A DNA stretch of 6,336 nt, taken from Ilumatobacter sp. (lineage in GTDB: Bacteria > Actinomycetota > Acidimicrobiia > Acidimicrobiales > Ilumatobacteraceae). Of the stretch, positions 1 to 4,605 are shown piece after piece. The stretch is taken from assembly GCA_029263275.1 (NCBI GenBank), contig JAJCXU010000569.1:1-6336 (forward strand), in the 5' to 3' direction. Each line of letters begins with the position of its first letter. Within the stretch, counting starts at the first letter, position 1. The notes below the pieces were generated by a model. The model was not told where the DNA came from, made no database searches, and saw only the letters and a list, made by a program, of their open reading frames with translations. The translations under genes and the position numbers were made by a program.

Positions 1-417
1 GACCTCTGCATGTTCGCCGAAGCGTCCGAGGAGCAGGAAGAGATGTCGGTCGTCGGCGACCTCGGCAAGATCGAATCGAAGATGCCGTCGGGCAGCGTGA
101 AGATCGGCCGGCGAGGCGAACACCAGCTTGGCGATGTCGAGCGTCGGACGGCTCGCGATCAGCGCATTGCCCACGAAGGCTTGCACCACGGGTCGAGCTA
201 CATCGAACACGTCCAATTCGCGGAGGCGATCCGCACTGGCGGACACCCGGAGGTCACCCTCGACGACGGTCTGTGGGCCGTCGCCGTCGGCGCCGCCGCT
301 CACCGCAGCATCGAACTCGGCCGTCCGGTCGAGCTCAGCGAATTCATGGGCGCCAGCTCAGCGAACAAGCAACCAGCAAACAACCAACCAGCAAACAACC
401 AACACGAGATGGAGTGA
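1..417 (+). CDS. Gfo/Idh/MocA family oxidoreductase, C-terminal part (5' end outside window)
   Basis: This is the C-terminal part of an NAD(P)-dependent sugar/inositol-dehydrogenase-like oxidoreductase. The frame is open from base 1 and ends at TGA 415-417, so the Rossmann half and the catalytic residues lie upstream. Visible features typical of the family's C-terminal alpha/beta domain are a strand ending EEMSVVGDLGKIES (new-domain sheet), IGRRGEH, a histidine-rich HHGSSYIEHVQFAEAIRTG helix and the closing VTLDDGLWAVAVGAAAHRSIELGRPVEL stretch, given here only in part. The specific substrate cannot be told. After the normal family end (about codon 118) there is a 20-residue Asn/Gln/Pro-rich tail made by a 15-bp tandem repeat. 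The downstream monooxygenase begins 4 nt after the stop, and its Shine-Dalgarno sequence lies inside the last codons, so the two are probably co-transcribed. Family call is from recognisable sequence pattern, not from a search. Confidence 0.85.
   Translation, partial: DLCMFAEASEEQEEMSVVGDLGKIESKMPSGSVKIGRRGEHQLGDVERRTARDQRIAHEGLHHGSSYIEHVQFAEAIRTGGHPEVTLDDGLWAVAVGAAAHRSIELGRPVELSEFMGASSANKQPANNQPANNQHEME
358..402 (+). repeat. 15-bp tandem repeat, 3 units, coding for SANKQ-PANNQ-PANNQ
   Basis: Units are 358-372 (diverged), 373-387 and 388-402; the last two are identical (CCAGCAAACAACCAA). The unit is a multiple of three, so the repeat adds whole pentapeptides to the C-terminus of the oxidoreductase. 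The stretch is AC-rich and markedly poorer in G than its surroundings, which marks it as a recent slippage expansion. It ends just before the Shine-Dalgarno sequence of the next gene and may leave this region unstructured in the mRNA. Confidence 0.9.
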
Positions 418-421
418 CCCC

Positions 422-1501
422 ATGGCGGTCGAAATGGCGTGGTTCAGCGCACTGTGTGACGACGACTACGAATTCCTCGGCGTCCCTGACGCCCAACTGA
501 CCAGTACGTTCGAGCACTGCCGCAACATCGTGCTCACCGCGGATCGGTACGGCTTCGACAACGTGCTGCTGCCTTCTGGGTATGCACTCGGCATCGACAA
601 CACCGTGTTTGCCGCCGGGATGGCCCAGCAGACAAGTCTGCGCATGCTGCTCGCCATTCGTTGTGGCGAGATGGTCGTACCGCAACTCGCACGTCAGCTC
701 GGGACGCTCGATCAGATGATGGGCGGCCGCTTGACGGTCAACATCATCTCGTCGGACGTGCCGGGAGAGAAGCTCGAGAGCGAGCCGCGCTATCGCCGCT
801 CGACCGAGATCATGTACGCCCTCCGCGAGCTGCTCGATGGCAGATCACTGGACTTCCACGGAGACTTCCTCGATCTCCAGGTCGAACCACCGCGCGCTCG
901 CACGGTGTCTGGCCGCAGTCCACTCTTCTACTTCGGCGGCTTGTCGGAGGCAGCTCGGGAGTGTGCGGCCGCAGCTGCGGACGTCTTCCTCATGTGGCCC
1001 GACACCACCGACAAGGTGCTCGAGGTCAAGGCCGACATGGATGCCCGAGCGGCTGCGAAGGGCCGGTCACTTCGGTACGGCTGGCGGTCGCACGTCATCG
1101 TTCGCGAGACCGAGGATGAGGCCCGCGCGGCGGCACGTCGACTGCTGTCGAAGTTGGATGCCGACGCAGGTGAAGAGATCCGCAAGCGGTCGCTCGACAC
1201 CGTCTCGGCCGGCGTCGCGAACCAGAACGCACTGCGTGAGAGTGCCGACGATGAGGGCTACGTGGAACGTCATCTCTGGACTGGTGTCGGCCGCGCCCGC
1301 TCTGGTGCCGGCGCTGCCATCGTGGGCGATCCCGATCAGGTGCTCGCGAAGATCAACGAACTGACGGCGGCGGGTATCGAGGCGTTTGTCCTCTCCGGCT
1401 ATCCGCACGCGGCGGAGTGCGACCTGTTCGCGCGCCACGTGCTGCCCCACATCGATCACGGTCGAGTGGAGTTCGAGCCGCACCCGGTCAACGTCAGCTG
1501 A
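422..1501 (+). CDS. SsuD-like LLM-class flavin-dependent monooxygenase
   Basis: A 359-residue member of the bacterial luciferase-like (LLM) TIM-barrel family, close in pattern to FMNH2-dependent alkanesulfonate monooxygenase SsuD (about 380 residues), which releases sulfite from sulfonates using reduced flavin supplied by a partner reductase. Matches include RYGFDNVLLPSG near residue 42, LDQMMGGRLTVNII at 96-109, SPLFYFGG at 166-173, HVIVRETEDEA at 224-234, LWTGVGRARSGAG at 285-297 and FVLSGYPHAAE at 322-332. R222, R293 and Y327 line up with SsuD Arg226, Arg297 and Tyr331. The SsuD active-site His11 and Cys54 are not kept: C12 stands near the first and L56/G57 at the second. The start at ATG 422 is chosen over an upstream in-frame ATG (128) because GGAG lies 7 nt before it and similarity begins there. 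No reductase or sulfonate transporter is in view, so the substrate is open. Likely co-transcribed with the preceding oxidoreductase. Confidence 0.85.
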   Translation: MAVEMAWFSALCDDDYEFLGVPDAQLTSTFEHCRNIVLTADRYGFDNVLLPSGYALGIDNTVFAAGMAQQTSLRMLLAIRCGEMVVPQLARQLGTLDQMMGGRLTVNIISSDVPGEKLESEPRYRRSTEIMYALRELLDGRSLDFHGDFLDLQVEPPRARTVSGRSPLFYFGGLSEAARECAAAAADVFLMWPDTTDKVLEVKADMDARAAAKGRSLRYGWRSHVIVRETEDEARAAARRLLSKLDADAGEEIRKRSLDTVSAGVANQNALRESADDEGYVERHLWTGVGRARSGAGAAIVGDPDQVLAKINELTAAGIEAFVLSGYPHAAECDLFARHVLPHIDHGRVEFEPHPVNVS

Positions 1502-1532
1502 CAACGACGGCGAGAACGACGTCGACGGCAAT

Positions 1533-1568
1533 CGAGACGATGAACGAGACGATGAACGAGACGATGAT
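1533..1568. repeat. 12-bp tandem repeat, three units, between the monooxygenase and the START operon
   Basis: The unit CGAGACGATGAA occurs at 1533-1544 and 1545-1556, and again with one final mismatch (GAT for GAA) at 1557-1568. It starts about 30 nt after the monooxygenase stop and is not in any credible gene. Two more CGA-rich words just upstream (from 1505) look like older, decayed units. No protein-binding role is evident; replication slippage is the simplest origin. Confidence 0.85.
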
Positions 1569-1601
1569 GTGGTGACAAGAGCGGTGCCCCGGCGCCGAGG
1601 G

Positions 1602-1630
1602 TTGACTTGACTAATGATGTTAGTTATCGT
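1602..1630 (+). promoter_or_regulatory. Putative sigma-70-type promoter of the START/VOC operon
   Basis: TTGACT at 1602-1607 is a good -35 match and TATCGT at 1625-1630 a fair -10 match, separated by 17 bp. A second TTGACT (1607-1612) overlaps the first and pairs, again with a 17-bp spacer, with the poorer TAACTA at 1630-1635. The 15-bp operator copy 1610-1624 sits inside the spacer of the first promoter, and the second copy 1632-1646 spans the expected transcription start near 1637, an arrangement suited to repression. The region is strikingly AT-rich compared with its surroundings. No start site has been measured. Confidence 0.55.
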
Positions 1631-1646
1631 AACTAACATCATTAGT
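1610..1646. promoter_or_regulatory. Double TetR-type operator in a perfect 17+3+17 inverted repeat
   Basis: The arm ACTAATGATGTTAGTTA at 1610-1626 is repeated as its exact reverse complement at 1630-1646, with spacer TCG. Each arm is itself dyad-symmetric: ACTAA-N5-TTAGT at 1610-1624 and 1632-1646, with centres 22 bp (about two helical turns) apart. A closely similar site is found ahead of the tetR unit at 4526-4540 (13 of 15 bases identical). This is the pattern expected for two repressor dimers binding the same face of the DNA. Assignment to the TetR protein encoded at 3833-4408 is an inference from the shared motif and proximity. If transcribed, the repeat would also form a strong RNA hairpin. 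Confidence 0.8.
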
Positions 1647-1666
1647 TACGATGGAAAGAGTCGCCC

Positions 1667-2212
1667 ATGCATCACGAACTGCACACGGATATCGACATCG
1701 GCGCCAGGCCGGAAGTGGTCTGGACGGTGCTGACAGATCTCGATCGATATGCCGATTGGAACCCGTTCATTGTCTCGGCGAGCGGCAAGGTTCGAGTTGG
1801 CGAGCAGCTGACCAACAAGCTCCGGTCTCCGGGCGGCAGGGTCATGACCTTCACGCCCACGGTGACTGCCGTCGAGCCGGCCAAGACCTTTGAGTGGCTC
1901 GGTCGCTTCGCCGTGCCGGGACTCTTCGATGGCCGCCACCGCTTCGAGTTGCACGCCCTGCCCGATGGCGGGACCAGGCTCGTGCACACAGAACAACTGC
2001 AGGGTCTGCTCGTCCGGGCACTTCGCAGGTCGCTCGATACTCACACGAAACAGAACTTCGAGGAGATGAACGCGGCGCTGAAGACTCGAGCAGAAGCGAT
2101 GGCCCTCGCCGTCGATCCCGATCCCCGTCGCGGTCCCAGTGACGATCCCAGTGACGGCCTCGGTCACCCTGAACAGCACACACCGGCTCAGGGGAGCGCG
2201 TCATGTTCTTAG
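1667..2212 (+). CDS. START-like SRPBCC domain protein (polyketide cyclase/dehydrase type), operon gene 1
   Basis: A 181-residue protein whose first ~145 residues follow the SRPBCC/Bet v 1-like pattern: MHHELHTDIDIGARPEVVW (strand 1 and helix start), VLTDLDRYADWNPF at about 22-35, a central sheet with VGEQLTNKL and FTPTVTAVEPAKTFEW, FDGRHRFEL, and a closing amphipathic helix with THTKQNFEEMNAALKTRAEA. The fold forms a deep hydrophobic cavity that binds lipids, polyketides or aromatic ligands; no ligand can be deduced. From residue 149 a low-complexity D/P/S/G tail follows, partly made by a 12-bp duplication. ATG 1667 is preceded by GGAAAGAG (1653-1660) and lies 20 nt after the double operator, so it is the first gene of the controlled unit. 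Its end overlaps the next gene by 10 nt. Its N-terminus closely resembles the short ORF ahead of tetR. No signal peptide is seen, so it should be cytoplasmic. Confidence 0.85.
   Translation: MHHELHTDIDIGARPEVVWTVLTDLDRYADWNPFIVSASGKVRVGEQLTNKLRSPGGRVMTFTPTVTAVEPAKTFEWLGRFAVPGLFDGRHRFELHALPDGGTRLVHTEQLQGLLVRALRRSLDTHTKQNFEEMNAALKTRAEAMALAVDPDPRRGPSDDPSDGLGHPEQHTPAQGSASCS
2134..2157 (+). repeat. 12-bp tandem duplication in the 3' end of the first START-like gene
   Basis: TCCCAGTGACGA (2134-2145) is followed by TCCCAGTGACGG (2146-2157), differing in the last base. It encodes the repeated tetrad SDDP-like portion of the hydrophilic tail (GPSDDPSDG) beyond the START fold. A further GATCCC pair just upstream (2114-2124) adds to the repetitive look. 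The tail is probably dispensable for ligand binding. Confidence 0.75.
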
Positions 2213-2763
2213 GCCACTTCGCGATCGGGGTCGCCACCAAGCCGGCCGCTCCGGCGCTTCCGATCTGGGCGCTGTTCCTTGCGCCTCAAGCCCTCGACCT
2301 TGTCTTCTTGCCGCTGACTGCGGTTGGCGTCGAGGGGTCGTCTCACGGCGACTACGGACAGAGCGAGATCGACGCCGCCTACTCCCACTCGATCGTCGGG
2401 GCGCTCGCCATTGCTGCGCTCGTGTTCGTGGTCGCCAGGAAGGTGTGGAAGTCCGACCGCAGTGCCTGGATCTTGTCCGCGCTCGCGCTGTCGCACTGGG
2501 TCATCGATCTCCTGGTCCATCACCGCGACTTGCCGATCCTGCCCGGCAACGTCGGCGGCCTCCCGCTGTTCGGATTCGGACTCTGGGATTACCCCCGAGC
2601 GATCTTCAGCATCGAAGTCATGCTCGCCGTTGTCGGCGTCGGCTTGTATCTCAACTGGGCCCGAACCCAACAGGACACTCGCTTCCGGTATCTGGGTCCG
2701 GCTGTGATCACCGTGCTCTTTGCTCTCATGGCCTCTTCCGACTTCGCACGGCTTCCCGCCTGA
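2203..2763 (+). CDS. YdjM/DUF457-like membrane-bound metal-dependent hydrolase family protein, operon gene 2
   Basis: A 186-residue integral membrane protein with about five hydrophobic segments near residues 18-43, 62-80, 87-105, 132-152 and 163-180. The N-terminal MFLGHFAIGV, the QALDLVF at 29-35, SHS at 61-63, LSHWVID at 96-102 and HHRDLP at 106-111 resemble the conserved His/Asp pattern of the YdjM/LexA-regulated (DUF457) membrane protein family, often annotated as putative metal-dependent hydrolases. H5, D32, H62, H98, D102 and H106/H107 are candidate metal ligands. A biochemical role for the family is not settled. The start ATG 2203 lies inside the preceding gene (10-nt overlap) behind GGGGAG (2192-2197), implying translational coupling. 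Between two START-like genes it could act on or move a shared hydrophobic ligand at the membrane, which is speculation. Confidence 0.75.
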   Translation: MFLGHFAIGVATKPAAPALPIWALFLAPQALDLVFLPLTAVGVEGSSHGDYGQSEIDAAYSHSIVGALAIAALVFVVARKVWKSDRSAWILSALALSHWVIDLLVHHRDLPILPGNVGGLPLFGFGLWDYPRAIFSIEVMLAVVGVGLYLNWARTQQDTRFRYLGPAVITVLFALMASSDFARLPA

Positions 2764-2788
2764 CCGACACGTGCACTGTGAGGACAGC

Positions 2789-3301
2789 ATGAGGAACACG
2801 ATCATCATCGACCAACACATCACCGTCGCGGCCACAGCGGAGACCGTGTTCGCGTTCGCCTGCGACTACCGCAACGATCCCGATTGGCGCTCAGGGGTGC
2901 GAGCAATGTCGACCGACTCCCAAGGCGCTACCCGTGCGGGCGATCACACCCACGAGGTCATGCGGGTGCTCGGCCGCACGACACGAACTGAGGCGATCAT
3001 CACCGCCCACGAACCGAACCGCTACACCGCGTTTCGCACCACCGCGGGGGACCTGACCGCCAACGGCTCTCGGCGAACACAATCGACGAGCGACGGCTCC
3101 ATCTTCACGTACCACGCTGAAGCCGTGCTCGATCCGCCGCTGCGACCGTTGGCCGGACTGATCGAGTGGATTTTCAACCGACGGGCCGCGAGGGACCTCC
3201 GCACTCTCGCTGAGCTTCTCAACCAGCCAGCACCGCGACGAAACCTCGCGTCGATCTCTGGCGAGTCCGGGCACCTTGGATCTGAACGGAACAACCGATG
3301 A
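2789..3301 (+). CDS. Second START-like SRPBCC protein, operon gene 3
   Basis: A 170-residue SRPBCC family protein. The pattern is clear at ITVAATAETVFAFACDYRND (11-30), PDWRSGVRAM (31-40), a middle VMRVLGRTTRTEAIIT strand pair, the YTAFRTTAGDLTANGSRR strands, and the C-terminal helix with DPPLRPLAGLIEWIFNRR followed by RDLRTLAELLNQ. It belongs to a different subgroup from operon gene 1: the proteins share fold landmarks but little sequence. ATG 2789 is chosen over an in-frame ATG at 2720 because GAGG (2780-2783) stands 5 nt before it and the domain begins immediately after; the earlier start would run through the end of the membrane protein gene. A 25-residue polar tail follows the domain. 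Its stop overlaps the next start (ATGA at 3298-3301). Ligand unknown. Confidence 0.82.
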   Translation: MRNTIIIDQHITVAATAETVFAFACDYRNDPDWRSGVRAMSTDSQGATRAGDHTHEVMRVLGRTTRTEAIITAHEPNRYTAFRTTAGDLTANGSRRTQSTSDGSIFTYHAEAVLDPPLRPLAGLIEWIFNRRAARDLRTLAELLNQPAPRRNLASISGESGHLGSERNNR

Positions 3302-3753
3302 GCGCACCTCCGCCGTTCGCCATCCGTCATCTCGATCACGTCGTGCTGCGCACTGACCAGCCCGAGTCGATGTTGGCGTTCTATCTCGAGCTCGGATGCA
3401 CCGTTGCACGCGAGGTACATGACTTGGGTCTTCGCCAGTTGCGAGCCGGGCATTCGGTCATCGACCTCATCGACGTTGCTGGCTTCCTCGGTCAGTCGGG
3501 CGGGTCAGCACCGGGAGCCGAGGCCCGGAATATGGATCACTTCGCCCTTGCGATCGAACCGTTCGACCTCGCCGCCCTCCACGATCATTTCGCTTCCAGC
3601 GGGGTTGACTACATCGATCCTCCCGTTGAGCTTTTCGGATCTGAAGGCATCGGGCCCGCGATCTACATCAAGGATCCCGATGGCAACACAGTGGAGCTGA
3701 AGGGCCCGCCCAGCGCCGATCAAACCGACCCGTTTCGCACGGGCAAGGAATGA
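3298..3753 (+). CDS. VOC (glyoxalase/bleomycin-resistance fold) protein, operon gene 4
   Basis: A 151-residue single-polypeptide vicinal-oxygen-chelate protein with two beta-alpha-beta-beta-beta modules. Module 1 runs from RHLDHVVLRT (10-19) through SMLAFYLELGC; module 2 starts at NMDHFALAI (78-86) and ends in GPAIYIKDPDGNTVEL. H14 (or H11), H81 and E133 are placed as metal ligands in the family. Members include glyoxalases, ring-cleavage dioxygenases, epimerases and antibiotic-binding proteins; nothing here fixes the reaction. It begins in a 4-nt ATGA overlap with the START-like gene, so it is translationally coupled and probably acts on the same compound. It is the last gene of the operon, 79 nt from the convergent tetR stop. 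Confidence 0.85.
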   Translation: MSAPPPFAIRHLDHVVLRTDQPESMLAFYLELGCTVAREVHDLGLRQLRAGHSVIDLIDVAGFLGQSGGSAPGAEARNMDHFALAIEPFDLAALHDHFASSGVDYIDPPVELFGSEGIGPAIYIKDPDGNTVELKGPPSADQTDPFRTGKE

Positions 3754-3787
3754 TCCAGTCGGGTCGAGCGCATTGCCTGCCCTGACG

Positions 3788-3805
3788 ACGTCTGCGAAGA
3801 GACGT
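3788..3805. terminator. Weak hairpin between convergent VOC gene and tetR
   Basis: ACGTCT (3788-3793) pairs with AGACGT (3800-3805) around a 6-nt loop, in the 79-nt gap between two converging stop codons. The position suits a two-way terminator, but the stem is only 6 bp and no T-run follows on either strand, so the call is tentative. Nothing else was recognised in this gap. Confidence 0.25.
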
Positions 3806-3832
3806 TCATCTTGAGCGCAGTGACGAGTTGAC

Positions 3833-4408
3833 CTAAGCGTTCGACTTCGAGGCGATTGCGTCGATCACGAGGTCGATGGTGGTGGTGAACGACTCATCGA
3901 TGTCGTCGGGCAGACCAAAGCTGCGACCAAGCTCGAGATCGACGAACCCATGAACCGCGGCGCGCAGCGCTCTGATCAGCGGCACGACGGTCAAGGGGTC
4001 GATGTCCATCTCGGTCAGGACCGATCCGACGACACCGACGGGCTCGAGGAGCGCCGCGGTCAGTTCAGGGTCGTCATCCGGCGTCGGCGCGGGCAGGAAC
4101 GTCGCGTACAAGCCGGGGTGGCGATGGGCGAACGATCGATATTGCGCGGCCAGCGCCCTCAGCGCCGCGGTCCCGGTGAGCCCGTCGACGCTGTCGGCCA
4201 TCTCAGCTGCGAGGAGCCCGCCGGCGCGGAAGGCCAACTGGCGCCGGAGCCCAGCGAGACCATCGACATGGTTGTAGAGAGAGGGGGATCGCACGCCGAG
4301 CTTCGACGCGACCGATGCGAGACTGATGGCGCTCAGGCCGTCGCGGTCAGCGATCTCCGTTGCCGCCTCGACGACGTGTTCGAGCGTCAGCCCGAGCTTG
4401 CGCCCCAT
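3833..4408 (-). CDS. TetR/AcrR family transcriptional regulator, WHG-type C-terminal domain
   Basis: A 191-residue repressor of usual TetR length. Residues ~8-55 form the DNA-binding domain: LTLEHVVEAATEIADRDG, then SLASVASKLGVRSPSLYNHV (29-48), a clear TetR helix-turn-helix ending in the typical SLYNHV recognition helix. The C-terminal half has the layout of the TetR_C_33/WHG domain; the signature triad appears as V152-H153-G154, with Val in place of Trp, and the region FVDLELGRSFGLPDDIDESF is typical. Such regulators usually respond to hydrophobic or acyl-type small molecules, but the effector here is unknown. ATG 4408 overlaps the TGA of a 32-codon upstream ORF, and no strong Shine-Dalgarno sequence stands in front of it, so it is probably translated by coupling. 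It converges on the START/VOC operon, and its unit has an operator matching those of that operon: autoregulation and control of the operon are inferred. Confidence 0.92.
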   Translation of the reverse strand: MGRKLGLTLEHVVEAATEIADRDGLSAISLASVASKLGVRSPSLYNHVDGLAGLRRQLAFRAGGLLAAEMADSVDGLTGTAALRALAAQYRSFAHRHPGLYATFLPAPTPDDDPELTAALLEPVGVVGSVLTEMDIDPLTVVPLIRALRAAVHGFVDLELGRSFGLPDDIDESFTTTIDLVIDAIASKSNA

Positions 4409-4506
4409 CAGCTGATCCCCGCGGAGAGGGACGGGCGCCGGGGGAGAGACACGGACAAGGGCGTCGTCGCGTCGATCTTTGTCTCAGTGTGAAGCTCGTG
4501 ATGCAC
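4408..4506 (-). pseudogene. Short ORF coupled to tetR; truncated START-like gene remnant or leader peptide
   Basis: A GTG-started reading frame of 32 codons with a strong Shine-Dalgarno GGAGG 5 nt ahead. The peptide begins MHHELHTETKIDATT, matching the start of the operon's first START-like protein (MHHELHTDIDIGARP); 19 of the first 24 bases agree. After about codon 15 the similarity ends, and neither other frame restores a START sequence, so this is best explained by a deletion that removed the body of a paralogous gene. The remaining codons read PLSVSLPRRPSLSAGIS and end in TGA overlapping the tetR ATG (TGATG). The intact ribosome binding site and coupled junction suggest it is still translated and may feed ribosomes to tetR. 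Whether the peptide itself matters is unknown. Confidence 0.65.
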
Positions 4507-4525
4507 AGATCCCTCCAAGGTGATG

Positions 4526-4540
4526 ACTAACCATGTTAGT
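4526..4540. promoter_or_regulatory. Operator copy ahead of the tetR unit
   Basis: ACTAAC-CAT-GTTAGT is a perfect 6+3+6 palindrome identical at 13 of 15 bases to the operator copies at 1610-1624 and 1632-1646. It ends 19 nt before the GTG of the short leader ORF, almost the same distance as the second operon copy from its gene (20 nt). Binding here would block the tetR promoter, giving autoregulation. Possible promoter elements on the minus strand are CTGACC (4551-4546) and a weak TAGTCA (4529-4524); these are not convincing on their own. Confidence 0.75.
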
Positions 4541-4550
4541 TGACCGGTCA
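4541..4550. repeat. 10-bp palindrome abutting the tetR operator
   Basis: TGACCGGTCA is a perfect palindrome directly adjoining the operator. No copy is seen at the START operon promoter. It may be a site for a second regulator or chance; on the minus strand it overlaps the possible -35 element of the tetR unit. Confidence 0.4.
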
Positions 4551-4561
4551 GTGAGCGACGT

Positions 4562-4605
4562 GATCTCAGATGTCGCGACCTGAGCTGAGCGCGGGATCTC
4601 AGATG
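4562..4605. repeat. 11-bp direct repeat flanking the dioxygenase stop codon
   Basis: GATCTCAGATG occurs at 4562-4572 and 4595-4605; the second copy contains the stop of the dioxygenase gene. The second copy is also part of a small inverted repeat CTCAG-ATG-CTGAG (4598-4610). It may be a local duplication of the gene's 3' end; no T-run makes it a terminator. Confidence 0.5.

Noticed and set aside
128..421. In-frame N-terminal extension of the monooxygenase from ATG 128
   Set aside because: The added 98 residues are a Ser/Thr/Arg-rich out-of-frame reading of the oxidoreductase gene, and a good Shine-Dalgarno sequence precedes ATG 422.
358..1568. Short repeats considered as a CRISPR array
   Set aside because: The repeats are directly adjoining 12-15 bp units without unique spacers.
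1587..1600. GC-rich palindrome CGGCGCCG as a terminator for the monooxygenase gene
   Set aside because: The core is a continuous self-complementary word leaving no proper loop, a mismatch interrupts the outer stem, and no T-run follows.
1067..1642. Minus-strand open frame of 191 codons running from the START promoter into the monooxygenase gene
   Set aside because: Its start comes from the operator palindrome and its N-terminal Ser/Arg runs from the 12-bp repeat; no family pattern.
2209..2835. Minus-strand open frame of 208 codons opposite the membrane protein gene
   Set aside because: Antisense to a membrane protein with clear hydrophobic segments and a coupled start; composition is that of a complementary-strand shadow.
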